The position numbers and the translations under genes were made by a program. This document shows, in pieces, positions 1 to 9,098 of a DNA stretch of 64,000 nucleotides (its first letter is position 1; every line of letters starts with the position of its first letter). Source of the DNA: Motilimonas pumila. Its GTDB lineage: Bacteria; Pseudomonadota; Gammaproteobacteria; Enterobacterales; CBDFNC01. Location: positions 1 through 64,000 of the forward strand of contig NZ_QZCH01000020.1 of assembly GCF_003596335.1 (NCBI RefSeq), in the 5' to 3' direction. The notes under the pieces are model-generated. The model saw only the letters and a program-made list of their open reading frames with translations, was not told where the DNA came from and did not search any database.

Positions 1-105
1 TCAGGCTCATATCATTTCCTTAATCTATTGACGATATTGTCTCAAAATTAAGTGTCCAATTGAATTAGACCAGAACATCGGGCGAAGTTTACGGTGAGAG
101 TGCTA

Positions 106-201
106 ATGAATAGAAAAGAATTATTGGAAAACTGGCGAAATAACGACCAAGCTTACATGACTATTAGCCATATTAATAAAAAGGTTATTAACTGTGGGTA
201 A
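106..201 (+). CDS. short ORF (31 codons) overlapping the next gene's start
   Basis: An ATG with a good ribosome-binding site (GAGAG five bases upstream) opens a 31-codon frame that closes at TAA 199-201. It overlaps the GTG start of the next gene by eight bases in a different frame. It is either a leader peptide translationally coupled to the 604-aa gene, or the true N-terminus of that gene separated by a frameshift. The peptide is charged and hydrophilic and has no signal sequence. I do not recognise it, and which of the two readings is right cannot be decided from this sequence. Confidence 0.35.
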   Translation: MNRKELLENWRNNDQAYMTISHINKKVINCG

Positions 202-2008
202 AAATGACAACGCGGACTCTTCCAATAAATATCTGACTCCTGCATTAGTAAAAGACTTTCCTAATGATCCCATACTACAAAGTAAACTGAATGAATTGTG
301 GAACACGGGTTTGAATGCTGCTAACCAAGCCGCTATTGTAAGCAACCCATGGACCGCAACCTATCAGGCGCCTTGTGACTGGTATGCAAATAGGGCGGAA
401 ATTCAATTTCCACTTGCCATCAATGTCGTTGAATCAGTGTTTTGGACAGCCTTTCCAAACCGCTTAAAAATCTATTTTTCAGCCGATGAGAAAAGCCCCT
501 ACAACATGACAGATGAAGAAGTGTTTCATCTAGCTGATTTTGGTGATGTGGATTACTCAGGTAAATTGCCCAAGTATCCAACCAATAATGGGCTTCCCTT
601 CAAAATTCCCAGTAACACTTGCCCACAAATGTCTTGGGGAAAGGTCACCAGTGATTCAACCGAACTCCCAGATTCCTGGAAGGGTTACGATCCACTTGGA
701 CCAAGAGGCTGGTTAGATGAATATTGTGAATGGTCTGTAGTGAGAAACGACAAGGGCCAAATTACTCAAATCAACTACACCTGCGAAAACCCTGAATACT
801 GGTACACCCTTTGGAAAGTGTCACCGCAAAAAGTGGCCGAACTGTATAACGATTTACTCAACACTGGTAACATCATCAAAGTAGAAGATTTACAGCTCAC
901 CGATGAAAACGGTGATGTTGTTAACGACCCCTTCACGAGAGCCCCAGCTTATAATCCACTTAACAAATGGAATAGCGGCACGACTGCTACAAAAGATGGT
1001 GGCGGAGCCATTCACCTGACTAGTCCGCCGAATACCATTGGCGCTGAAATCTTGCTGGCTTCCCAAGCAACTCTACTTAGGGTCCTAGCACCTGAAAACT
1101 ACAACATGCAAAGTCTCGTCTGTGCGGGCAGTTTTGGACGCCCCTATCGCAACAGTGATCCCCACATTGGCCAGCAGGTGAACCAAGTGATTAAAAACGT
1201 TGGCGTCAAAATTATGCTGACTAACCCACTTGGATTGTATTTACAGTCACCAGACTTTAGTAACTATACGTTCCCCAAAGGCACCACCGTTGACGACTGG
1301 TTTAATGTGGTACGTGGTCGCCGGGCCGGCGAAGATGGCCAAACCTATGATCAGATACTGCACATGCGATTTGAAGCACCACAAGGCCACACTTTAGAAG
1401 ATGTGACCATCGGGACCTTAGTGGAAGGCGGTAGCGACGGCCCAAGTCAACAACCCCTCCCCATCAAATATGCGGGACAAATTGCCGATACTTTCAAAGT
1501 AGGTATTGCCGCTACGGCAGTGCCAGCGGGTGATGCAGAGCCGCAAACACCGCTGCCTGCTGTGGGACAACAAACCGGTGAGCCGAATGGCTATCCAGCT
1601 TTACTCATTGGTAACGCAGTTTACAAAGCCATGACTAACGTCAATCCCAACCCTCCATTTGTGTCATTGCCTGTCACCATGAACGCAAACCAGACCTATT
1701 CTGATGTGCTTTTGCAAGCCTTCTATATCAGTGACTCAGATAATGTCGATACAGCAACCATCGAAGTATATGAAGGTGATGGAACTACGATTGACCCCAA
1801 CATAAGTGTTGTAGTCAATAAAGTGCTGACATCTGACGGTACACCTGTAGGCGGTGGCTCTGGCAGTCAAGGCGGCTATTTCAACTTTTACATCACAGTG
1901 AAAGTCTTAGCCTCCGCGAAAACCGGACTTCGAGGACTCGCGCTCATCAACCCCGCATCGACAGACTCACACCAGCCCATGCCAGGCTTAATCTACATCA
2001 ATGCATAG
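194..2008 (+). CDS. unrecognised 604-aa protein paired with a c-type cytochrome
   Basis: I do not recognise this protein. It is a long soluble sequence with no signal peptide or membrane segment, rich in Trp, Tyr, Asn and Pro. Scattered Cys and His occur in conserved-looking contexts such as APCDWY, DEYCEW, SDPHIGQ and ILHMRF. The start is GTG at 194, with AAGG about ten bases upstream; an in-frame stop at 158 limits any extension. The next gene begins 11 bases after the stop and encodes an exported haem protein, so the two are very likely co-transcribed. The pairing suggests a redox function, but that is inference; no catalytic motif was identified. The preceding short ORF may belong to this gene if a frameshift lies near 194-201. 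Confidence 0.75.
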   Translation: MGKNDNADSSNKYLTPALVKDFPNDPILQSKLNELWNTGLNAANQAAIVSNPWTATYQAPCDWYANRAEIQFPLAINVVESVFWTAFPNRLKIYFSADEKSPYNMTDEEVFHLADFGDVDYSGKLPKYPTNNGLPFKIPSNTCPQMSWGKVTSDSTELPDSWKGYDPLGPRGWLDEYCEWSVVRNDKGQITQINYTCENPEYWYTLWKVSPQKVAELYNDLLNTGNIIKVEDLQLTDENGDVVNDPFTRAPAYNPLNKWNSGTTATKDGGGAIHLTSPPNTIGAEILLASQATLLRVLAPENYNMQSLVCAGSFGRPYRNSDPHIGQQVNQVIKNVGVKIMLTNPLGLYLQSPDFSNYTFPKGTTVDDWFNVVRGRRAGEDGQTYDQILHMRFEAPQGHTLEDVTIGTLVEGGSDGPSQQPLPIKYAGQIADTFKVGIAATAVPAGDAEPQTPLPAVGQQTGEPNGYPALLIGNAVYKAMTNVNPNPPFVSLPVTMNANQTYSDVLLQAFYISDSDNVDTATIEVYEGDGTTIDPNISVVVNKVLTSDGTPVGGGSGSQGGYFNFYITVKVLASAKTGLRGLALINPASTDSHQPMPGLIYINA

Positions 2009-2019
2009 GAGGGCCAATC

Positions 2020-3783
2020 ATGGAAATTAAGCGCCTAAATAAAGTAAAAGCTAAGAGAAATTTAAAAGCTGCTGTCTGTGCATTAACAGTTATGAGCAGC
2101 TGGTTTGCCTCCATGGCTACCGCAGCATCTTCTGGTGAATCATCAACACAAAAGTCAATGCCTTCATTTGCCTGTTTAAACCCGCCATCCGTATCTGACT
2201 TTGTGCCAGGTGACACCAGTATCACCTCACAAAATGGCGTGAATTGTTTTGCCTGGCAGGTCTTCATTGGCCTCAACTGGCCAGCCGATACCACTATTCC
2301 CGGACAACCCAGCTCCAGCGCTAAGGACACAGACTTTGGCAAACCGGGTAATGGTAAAACGCAACCAGTATCAACGTGGGAGACATACGCCAACTCTGAT
2401 GCTGTATTTTTACCTGACGGCGCAAAACCCAAGCCCTTTGGTGCGCAATCATCTCCTTGGGGAGATGGACCGGCCCCAGAAAGTTGCGCTAGCGATGAAA
2501 AAGCCTACCGCATCATGAGCTCTTCACGTAAGGTCAGTTTCTCCAAGGGAAGTGATGCTACCTTCAATATGTCCGGCGATTTAGCTCAGGCATTCCCCAG
2601 TGATAACCCAAACTGGCTGGCAGACAAACGCGGTAACCTGGTGTATTACGAGATCTTGTTCAGCAAAGACCAGTACGATTTCATCGTAGATAATGAGCTT
2701 TACAACACCAATGGTCAGGTGGATATGATTAAAGCTCACAAAAACATCGCTATGCCTCTGGGAGTCGGGGTGAAACCTTCAGATAATATCACTCTGGGAG
2801 GACTAGAACTAAAAGCCGCTTGGTTGGAATTGGAAAACCCTGACGCGGGCAACTGGAAGACAGATTACAAACTGACAACAGCATCTATCTACGATGAAAC
2901 AACACAAACGTGCAGTGATAAAACACTCGCTTTGGTAGGATTGCACATTATCCATAAGACCGCTTCTCAACCGCAATGGGTTTGGGCAACTTTTGAGCAC
3001 AAAATGAATGCGCCAGACAACGCTGATCTAGCAACTGCTAAAAATTTGAAGGATTATAACTTTTATTCTGAAAGCTGTACGGAGATGAACGTGCCATCCC
3101 AGTGCACAGCGAAAACAGTGAATAATATGCCGGTAACTAAAACCAGTTGTGACGTTAATGTGTCACCCGCATTTTATCTGGATAATACGAAAGACTGTGC
3201 TCCCTACCCTATCCAAGTGTCACGTTTATTCAAGATCAAGGATACCACAGACAATAAAGTGGCCTCGATTAATGCCGCCGCTCAAGCTCTGATTGCAGTT
3301 GCCAACGCCGACTCTGTTTTCACTAACTACCAACTAGTGAATACCCTCTGGTCTTCTGCGGCGGTTAACGACAACTCACCTCCAGGGAATCCACCAGTTA
3401 CGCCGCTATCTATCAGTGGTATAACGCCAACCTTGAGTGAAACCCCCGTGGCAAACACCATGCTAGAGACCTATGCTCAGGGTTTTAACTGTTTGTCTTG
3501 CCATGCCTCTGCCAGTGTGGCTCAAAAGGCCGAAGAGGAACTAGGTAAGTCTTACGCCAGCGACTATTCATTTGTATTTAGTTTGGCGAACTCGCTGCCC
3601 AGTTTGAGCTGCTACTGGATGGAAAATTACGGCAATTTTTCTTGGGTGTCGGCACCTCAAGGGAAGCTGAGCAAGCAACAATGTTATGATCTAAATAGTT
3701 GCGGCGATGGCGGTAAACAATCTGGCGGCGGTTGCTACAAATGGGCATCGGGTCCAGACCAACCTGCACAACCTTGGAAATAA
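2020..3783 (+). CDS. exported mono-haem cytochrome c-like protein
   Basis: A 587-aa exported protein. A basic N-terminus followed by a hydrophobic stretch ending near ATAA (about residues 17-36) forms a signal peptide. A single CXXCH haem c attachment motif (CLSCH) lies at residues 491-495. The C-terminal hundred residues carry additional Cys residues and a GGGC segment that may form disulfides. The long region before the haem motif matches no fold I recognise. The start ATG has AGGAGGG upstream and lies 11 bases after the preceding gene, so the two probably form one operon. A periplasmic electron-transfer or oxidase partner role is inferred. An intrinsic terminator follows at once. Confidence 0.8.
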   Translation: MEIKRLNKVKAKRNLKAAVCALTVMSSWFASMATAASSGESSTQKSMPSFACLNPPSVSDFVPGDTSITSQNGVNCFAWQVFIGLNWPADTTIPGQPSSSAKDTDFGKPGNGKTQPVSTWETYANSDAVFLPDGAKPKPFGAQSSPWGDGPAPESCASDEKAYRIMSSSRKVSFSKGSDATFNMSGDLAQAFPSDNPNWLADKRGNLVYYEILFSKDQYDFIVDNELYNTNGQVDMIKAHKNIAMPLGVGVKPSDNITLGGLELKAAWLELENPDAGNWKTDYKLTTASIYDETTQTCSDKTLALVGLHIIHKTASQPQWVWATFEHKMNAPDNADLATAKNLKDYNFYSESCTEMNVPSQCTAKTVNNMPVTKTSCDVNVSPAFYLDNTKDCAPYPIQVSRLFKIKDTTDNKVASINAAAQALIAVANADSVFTNYQLVNTLWSSAAVNDNSPPGNPPVTPLSISGITPTLSETPVANTMLETYAQGFNCLSCHASASVAQKAEEELGKSYASDYSFVFSLANSLPSLSCYWMENYGNFSWVSAPQGKLSKQQCYDLNSCGDGGKQSGGGCYKWASGPDQPAQPWK

Positions 3784-3798
3784 CTAGAAAACTAAAAC

Positions 3799-3830
3799 GG
3801 CAACGGTTTCATCAGAACGTTGCCATTTTT
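3799..3830 (+). terminator. intrinsic terminator after the cytochrome gene
   Basis: GGCAACG (3799-3805) pairs with CGTTGCC (3818-3824) around a 12-base loop, followed by ATTTTTATT. It lies 15 bases after the cytochrome stop codon and closes the two-gene unit. Confidence 0.8.
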
Positions 3831-4021
3831 ATTCTTAATATCTTAAAAAGCTGATTTAAATTTCCCTCACTTTTTAAGTCAGAAAGCCACAGTACTTAAG
3901 CATCTGATGAGCTCTGAAGAAAGGCCTGAGCGTTTTAGGCTACGAACTCGAAAGTGTTGGAAACTAGTAGCGCATATTCGTTTAAGAAGCTAGCTCCTGC
4001 CCTAGCCTACATTAATTGTCC

Positions 4022-4327
4022 AACCTACAGATCAGGGTACCTATTACTTCAGCCGTAACGTTGAAAACTGCTGGCGGAATTGGATATAAACCCAGTATGA
4101 GCCGCAGGGGAAATTGTTGGGATAACGCAGTGGCAGAAAACTTCTTTAGTAACTTAACGAAAGAAAAAGTACGCAAAACGAAATACAAAACGAGGGATGA
4201 GGCTAAGCAAGCGATGTTCCACTGTATCGAAATGTTCTACAATCCGAAGCGTCGACATACAAACAATGGCCGAATGTCTCTTGTTGACTTTGAACCACAG
4301 TATTTTGAGAATATAGAAAGTGTCTAG
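4022..4327 (+). pseudogene. IS3-family transposase OrfB, C-terminal remnant
   Basis: The readable frame from about 4094 carries the IS3-family OrfB signature MSRRGNCWDNA, a following AENFF, and the FYNPKRRH motif near its end. These mark the C-terminal part of the DDE integrase domain. A DQG-type motif just upstream (about 4030) is in a different frame, so at least one frameshift is present. Everything N-terminal of it is missing. The copy cannot make a working transposase. It lies about 100 bases before the AraC-type regulator and, with the remnant at 5397-5776, shows that IS elements have rearranged this locus. Confidence 0.85.
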
Positions 4328-4424
4328 TAATTTCAGGCCTTACCAAAGAGTTCAACGCGAGCATTAAACTGACACTTACCTGGTCTCGATAAGCGCTATA
4401 AAACTAGCGGTAGGAGAATGTGAG

Positions 4425-5372
4425 TTGATCCCTCTGATCCATAAATACGCAGTCATTACTTTGATTGAGTCTCTCAAAAGTGAAGTAAACGATGTGTGGC
4501 CATTGGTGAAAACTGCCCGCGTGCCTATTTACTTAGAAACCAGTTCAGCTCAGTTCACTTCATTTGCAGCCTTCTCCAAGTTACTTGAAGAGGCGTATGA
4601 TAAGTTGCCCTGCGCAACATTCATCCCACTTATACAGCGGGCTGGGGAAAAATTCATTACGCAAATTCTGCCTAGCAATGGCCAAAAAACACCTTTATTA
4701 AAACACCTTGTAGAGCTTATACCTGTCCATTCAATTACCTTAAATAAACGCGCTAATGCTTGCTCTGTAGAACTTGAGACACAGCAAAAAAAAACCTCTC
4801 TATGTTTTACTGAGCTCTACTTGTTAGTTATTACACATTGTTACTGCAAAAGGATAGACGCCCATTTAGACGCACCGATTAAATACCACTTAAAGCACCC
4901 TCACGCCTCTGAACTTGAGCAACTCAACATCGACAGCCAAACTCCTCAGTTCTTGGGCCAGCAGTGCACCGCTCTTTTCTACCAGCAGACAGCTAAGCTT
5001 GAATCATGCCTCAATGGCACTTACCCCATGATATTTGATCGCAAGCAGCGCAATTATTCGGACCAAATCTCCGCCGTGCTTGAAGGCTATATAGGCAGAG
5101 AGAGCCTCTCGATTGAACAGCTAAGCCAAATCATTGAGGTCAATGAGCGCACGATTCAACGATATTTACAGGCTGAGGGTAATACCTTTAGAGAAATTAA
5201 AGAGTCATTAAACATCGCTTTTGCAAAACGCGTTTTAGTTGATCGCAATGCCTCCATTGCTGATGTGGCAGAGCACCTTGGCTATGCTGACACATCGCAA
5301 TTTATTCGAGCCTTTAGAAAATCGGAGAGCACAACGCCGCTGCAATGGCTTAAACAGAATCAACAACCTTAA
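4425..5372 (+). CDS. AraC-family transcriptional regulator
   Basis: A 315-aa regulator. The last 100 residues form the AraC/XylS DNA-binding domain with two helix-turn-helix units: LSIEQLSQIIEVNERTIQRYL, then SIADVAEHLGYADTSQFIRAF, ending in TPLQWL. The N-terminal 200 residues resemble the AraC_N type of ligand or dimerisation region (OruR/ArgR-like) without a recognisable pocket. The start is TTG at 4425, eight bases after AGGAG; the nearby ATG at 4418 is followed at once by TGA. The gene is bracketed by IS remnants. Its final codons and stop lie inside a 50-bp repeat found again at 15451, which suggests a rearrangement at its 3' end. The target is unknown. Confidence 0.85.
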   Translation: MIPLIHKYAVITLIESLKSEVNDVWPLVKTARVPIYLETSSAQFTSFAAFSKLLEEAYDKLPCATFIPLIQRAGEKFITQILPSNGQKTPLLKHLVELIPVHSITLNKRANACSVELETQQKKTSLCFTELYLLVITHCYCKRIDAHLDAPIKYHLKHPHASELEQLNIDSQTPQFLGQQCTALFYQQTAKLESCLNGTYPMIFDRKQRNYSDQISAVLEGYIGRESLSIEQLSQIIEVNERTIQRYLQAEGNTFREIKESLNIAFAKRVLVDRNASIADVAEHLGYADTSQFIRAFRKSESTTPLQWLKQNQQP

Positions 5373-5389
5373 CCATTCACTGCGCCGTT
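5340..5389 (+). repeat. 50-bp direct repeat, copy 1 (end of the AraC gene)
   Basis: This copy covers the last ten codons and stop of the AraC gene plus the bases after it. It matches 15451-15500 at 49 of 50 positions; the only difference is CAC versus CAG near position 38. The copies lie about 10 kb apart in the same orientation. Confidence 0.95.
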
Positions 5390-5396
5390 ACAACCA

Positions 5397-5776
5397 CCGT
5401 CTTCTACAAGTGGAAGGAAAAGAGTCGAAGCTCAACTTAAAGGCTCTGAGCTTTCAGGTGATGAGCGGGATGAGCTCAAGCGACTACTTAAGGAAGTCAA
5501 AGCGTTACAGAAGACTGCTGAGTTGTCTGCGGATGGCGCTTATGACACCACAGCCTGTTATGCAGTACTGAAACATAAAGGGATTACGCGACTTATTCCC
5601 CCGAGAGAAAATGCAGTATTCTGGGGAAGAAAGGACATCCGAGAAATGATGCAATGGCGGCGCAGAAAGCTATCACTTCGATGCTACAACGGCCAGGCTA
5701 GCAAAGTGTCGGCGAATGTAAAAGCGATAAACAAAGTTATCTGGTAGGTATGCCTGAAAGAAAGGAAGCGGCATAA
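5397..5776 (+). pseudogene. chimeric IS remnant: IS3 OrfA-like piece joined to IS5-family transposase C-terminus
   Basis: In one frame, about 5400-5512 reads as the helical tail of an IS3 OrfA protein (SGDERDELKRLLKEVKALQ). From about 5526 it continues into an IS5-family transposase core with SADGAYDT and LIPPREN. Part of the DDE region is then missing: the sequence jumps to KLSLRCYNGQA and KAINKVI. A frameshift precedes the family's usual end, GMPERKEAA with stop at 5774-5776. It is a non-functional junction of two elements, beginning within ten bases of the end of the 50-bp repeat. The 230 bases after it hold no gene that I recognise. Confidence 0.75.
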
Positions 5777-5877
5777 AGCTTGAGCGCTCTAAGCCTTTGC
5801 CTGACCAAAAATTATTTGCTCAACAACGCCGCTGTGTTCGGTAATAAGAATAAGCCGTTCTGCCAATTATGACGGAT

Positions 5878-5899
5878 AAAACGACCTGCTAAGGTCGTT
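5878..5899 (-). terminator. candidate terminator of the Bat operon
   Basis: On the reverse strand AACGACC, a six-base loop and GGTCGTT are followed by TTTTA. The hairpin lies about 100 bases beyond the batD stop. The U-tract is short, so it may be only a partial terminator. Confidence 0.45.
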
Positions 5900-6002
5900 A
5901 CGGCAGAAACGCTGAGCCTTTATCGTCGAGTAAAGACGTTATTTAAGCAGAGCCTTTGAAGTCGGAAAATGACAAAGAAACTCAGTAAAGAGGCGCAAAA
6001 GT

Positions 6003-7379
6003 TTAGTTCAAACTCCAACTAAACCTGAACGGTGAACGACGAGTTTTAGGCGCGTCATTGATAGCTTTTAACAACGTTTTGGCTTCTGCCATTGACACTG
6101 AGCACGCGTCTGAATCCGAGCACTCAGCCTCTTTTGAGTAACCAAGCTTCAATAACCTCTTCCAGATGTCGTTTGGCTCGGAGTTTAAATGCAATTGGAG
6201 CGAGCCTTTTGAAAAGTGTCTTTGGCCCACAATAACATAGATATCTTGCACGGCTTTGTTGTACTGTTTTTTTTCAATATTCTGGTAGTATTGAATACTG
6301 ATTCTCTTGGTTTTCAACTGTTGCCGTGCAACAAAATATCGTTTCAAATCAGCAGAGTGATTGACGATCAGACGGGTAATTGCGGCAATGAAAATGGCGG
6401 CGATGACGAAATAGTACCAATGTTTTTTCAATACGCTAGTTACCGTTTTAACCCCGTTGCTAAAGCCCAATGCTGCACTCAGTGAGTCGAGAAATTTAGC
6501 ATCACCGACTTGTATTGTTTGTGCCTCTACCGTCAGTAATTCCAATTGATTGGTCTTTGTGTTCCACCATGTCACGGTCTGTTTTGGTAAGACGACTTTC
6601 CCTTCTTCTTGCAGGATTAACGTCACTTGTTGTTTGAGAGTCGCAGTGTTGCTCTTACTCAGGCGATTAAGTACGTTTTCTTTGACGGCAGGTTTGCGAT
6701 ACAGCTCAACACCAGAAATCTCTGGAATGCTGATCTCGGGAAGCAACATCATGTGTGAGTTTGCCACGCTCAACGCATAAGTCGCCGTGATAGCATGGCC
6801 AACTTCAAACTCGTCGGTCAGTGGACGATCGGTTGATATTGAAAACTCAGCACTTGGACTAACAATTAAAGCGTCTGTTTCAACGTTGCTCACGGGCATG
6901 TTAGCCGTAAAGTCGATGGGTTGTGATTGAATAACCCCTTCACTGCTCTTATCATCGCCTAACTCAATGCTAACGGGAATACTCAGCTCAGGAACGGTAA
7001 ACTCACCTTCTTGCATCGGGTACAAATAATAGTGAGATTTCTGCGTAAACCACTTTTTTCCTTCGACCGTTTTTACTGAGCGAGCAACTTTCTGCTCACT
7101 TTTCTTGACGACCGCATTGAGAATATCCACATAAGGTAATACCAGTTCATCTCTAAAAGTGCGGCTACTCAGCACTTCAACCTCAAGGACAACTTGCTGC
7201 TTGATTGCGACATCTTGGGTCTTTATTTCCACGCTGAGCTTCAACTCTTCATCACTGATAAGCTGATCTAGGTTGCTGGCACTAGCAGGCATTGAGACGA
7301 ACACCATCATCGCAGCTAAGATAGAAAACCAACATTTCAGAAGGGTGAACACTGGGTTTAACGCTCTATTTCTGCTCAT
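6003..7379 (-). CDS. batD: BatD family protein
   Basis: A 458-aa membrane-anchored periplasmic protein and last gene of the Bat/MoxR operon. Residues 1-34 form a signal peptide ending in ASA. The body consists of beta-rich repeats of the BatD type, in which segments on an extracytoplasmic domain's resistance to oxidation and on protease-like precursor binding have been proposed for the family but not settled. A membrane segment lies at about residues 321-340, followed by a basic cytoplasmic tail. Its ATG overlaps the end of the TPR gene by 14 bases, so translation is probably coupled. In other bacteria Bat proteins are linked to oxygen or oxidative-stress tolerance and envelope integrity; the molecular activity is not established. 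Confidence 0.85.
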   Translation of the reverse strand: MSRNRALNPVFTLLKCWFSILAAMMVFVSMPASASNLDQLISDEELKLSVEIKTQDVAIKQQVVLEVEVLSSRTFRDELVLPYVDILNAVVKKSEQKVARSVKTVEGKKWFTQKSHYYLYPMQEGEFTVPELSIPVSIELGDDKSSEGVIQSQPIDFTANMPVSNVETDALIVSPSAEFSISTDRPLTDEFEVGHAITATYALSVANSHMMLLPEISIPEISGVELYRKPAVKENVLNRLSKSNTATLKQQVTLILQEEGKVVLPKQTVTWWNTKTNQLELLTVEAQTIQVGDAKFLDSLSAALGFSNGVKTVTSVLKKHWYYFVIAAIFIAAITRLIVNHSADLKRYFVARQQLKTKRISIQYYQNIEKKQYNKAVQDIYVIVGQRHFSKGSLQLHLNSEPNDIWKRLLKLGYSKEAECSDSDACSVSMAEAKTLLKAINDAPKTRRSPFRFSWSLN

Positions 7380-8136
7380 TGCTGTATTCCTGCTGAAATT
7401 TTTGCCTTAGAAACTTAGATGGATCTTGTCTAACTTGTTTTAACCAAATTTGGTCAGAGATAAAGAGTGCTTTCTGAGTCTCTTTTTCTGGTTCGTCGTC
7501 GACCAACTTTCTATCATCAATGACCTTTTCTGCATCTTGCTTGGCCGGTGGTGCTTCCTCTATTTTTTTGATGGCGGCTGCAACAACGGCTAAGTTATTT
7601 CTTGCCTGTTCTGCCAATGCATCACTATTTAATAGCTCATTATAAAGCGTCGTGGCTTTTTCAAATTGAGTGGTATGAGCGTAGCTGTTGGCGACGATCA
7701 ATTTGGTGAGGTCAATCGGTTGCTTTTGTTCATTTATCTGTATCTTAGATTGCTCACTTGTTTTCGGGCTTAGGTGCGAGCTGAGTTGGTCGATAGCGCC
7801 GAGGAAATCACCAGACAGGTAACGACTGTATCCTTTCCACGTGGTGTCATCGAATAGAGCGGCACTTTTTGCATAGTTGCCTCGCTTGAATTCAACATAC
7901 GCATGCTGATCGTTGGATAGCCAAAAATCCAAAAATGCGTGTTTATCTGCTCCCACCCAAACCAAGTTCCCTACTGCGATCAAAAGCAAAAGATGCGTTG
8001 TCTTCAGTCTGGCAAACCAGCGTAAACGATTCGATTTTTTTGCAGTTGAAGAGGAAAGTGTCATCGTGTTCGTAACGAATTTACTGTCGACTTTTTCATC
8101 GGCTTTCATTTCATCCACTACCATTGAAGTGTCCAC
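7366..8136 (-). CDS. batC: TPR membrane protein of the Bat operon (BatC-like)
   Basis: A 256-aa protein with a hydrophilic N-terminus, one membrane segment (about residues 48-62) and a periplasmic region with tetratricopeptide-like helices. The helix pair AYVEFKRGNYAKSAALFDD is the clearest, and another lies around ANSYAHTTQFEKATTLYNELL. The C-terminal 50 residues are rich in Lys and Glu. It overlaps batB upstream by 19 bases and batD downstream by 14 bases. TPR proteins in this position are thought to scaffold the VWA proteins; that is family knowledge. Some genomes fuse this region to the preceding VWA protein, but here it is separate. Confidence 0.8.
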   Translation of the reverse strand: MDTSMVVDEMKADEKVDSKFVTNTMTLSSSTAKKSNRLRWFARLKTTHLLLLIAVGNLVWVGADKHAFLDFWLSNDQHAYVEFKRGNYAKSAALFDDTTWKGYSRYLSGDFLGAIDQLSSHLSPKTSEQSKIQINEQKQPIDLTKLIVANSYAHTTQFEKATTLYNELLNSDALAEQARNNLAVVAAAIKKIEEAPPAKQDAEKVIDDRKLVDDEPEKETQKALFISDQIWLKQVRQDPSKFLRQKFQQEYSNEQK

Positions 8137-9098
8137 CCTTTTCTAAACCACATTAATTGGACTGGCAGCAACAAGAATAGCAACCAGTAGCCCGAATCTA
8201 ACCAAGGGAGAGCAGTGTCGCTGACGGCAAATAAGTTGTTTTTAATGCCTTGATAAACGCTTTCTACATCACTAGCGTCATGAGTGAAGCGGATCATTTT
8301 ACCGTGACCTGCATTCGCCAGTTGTGACAGTGACGCTAGTTGAGTGTCTGATAAACCTTCTGTGCTATTGCCGCCACTTTGCGGGTTTTCTCCTATCGCC
8401 CAAACGATCACTTGGTGTTGCTGCTGTTCAAACTCGGTAGCGAAGTTTTCTATCGCTTCAGCGCTGGTTTTATCCGTTAGGATCAAAACGGTGGATGGTG
8501 CTTTTGATCGCGAAAGTAGCTGTAACGTCGGCTTTAATACTGACGCTGGTTTACTTTCATTATCTGGCAGCAAGCTGCCATCTAATACATCAAGGAAGTA
8601 TCGCGTTAACGCTCTGTCTTTGGTGACGGGCATTGCCACATGCGCACTGCCGCCGTAGACCACTAATCCTGTTTTTGCATCGCCGCGCATTTCAACAAGT
8701 TGGTTGATCTTCTGTTTAGCACGCTCTAATCGTGATGGCTGAATATCTGTGCTATTCATGGATTCAGAAACATCTAAAGCGATCACTAGTTCTGAATTAT
8801 CTTCAAAAAATGGTGAAGCTTGTTGCTGCCACGTTGGCCCCGCCATAATGAGTGTCGCAAGAACGGCAAACACCAAAAACAATCGATTGGGAGACACTAT
8901 CCGTGCGCGATGTTGGTTTAGAGTCAGGTGCTCGACCATGTTTTTGGACATCACTGGTTGCCATTGGGCAGCTAAATCGTCTTGTTGAACGAGTGCTCGA
9001 TAAAACAGAACGAATGGAATCAGTGCCAATAGCCACAATGGACGCATGAAATGAAACTGGGCAATATCGCCACCAAGCAATGTAGTTAAATCAGTCAT
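8118..9098 (-). CDS. batB: VWA-domain membrane protein BatB
   Basis: A 326-aa inner-membrane protein with membrane segments near residues 20-36, 72-87 and 303-320. A von Willebrand factor A domain lies between the second and third. The MIDAS metal-binding motif is intact as DVSES at residues 109-113, with the later TD of LILTDKTS. The VWA domain probably faces the periplasm and binds partners through a divalent cation. The gene overlaps batA upstream by eight bases and the TPR gene downstream, so stoichiometric co-translation is likely. Paired VWA proteins with opposite neighbours (DUF4381 and TPR) are typical of the operon. Confidence 0.88.
   Translation of the reverse strand: MTDLTTLLGGDIAQFHFMRPLWLLALIPFVLFYRALVQQDDLAAQWQPVMSKNMVEHLTLNQHRARIVSPNRLFLVFAVLATLIMAGPTWQQQASPFFEDNSELVIALDVSESMNSTDIQPSRLERAKQKINQLVEMRGDAKTGLVVYGGSAHVAMPVTKDRALTRYFLDVLDGSLLPDNESKPASVLKPTLQLLSRSKAPSTVLILTDKTSAEAIENFATEFEQQQHQVIVWAIGENPQSGGNSTEGLSDTQLASLSQLANAGHGKMIRFTHDASDVESVYQGIKNNLFAVSDTALPWLDSGYWLLFLLLPVQLMWFRKGWTLQW

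Noticed and set aside
5340..5389. Integron attC site or IS target duplication
   Set aside because: No attC core pairs flank the repeat, and 50 bases is too long for an IS target duplication. It overlaps AraC coding sequence.
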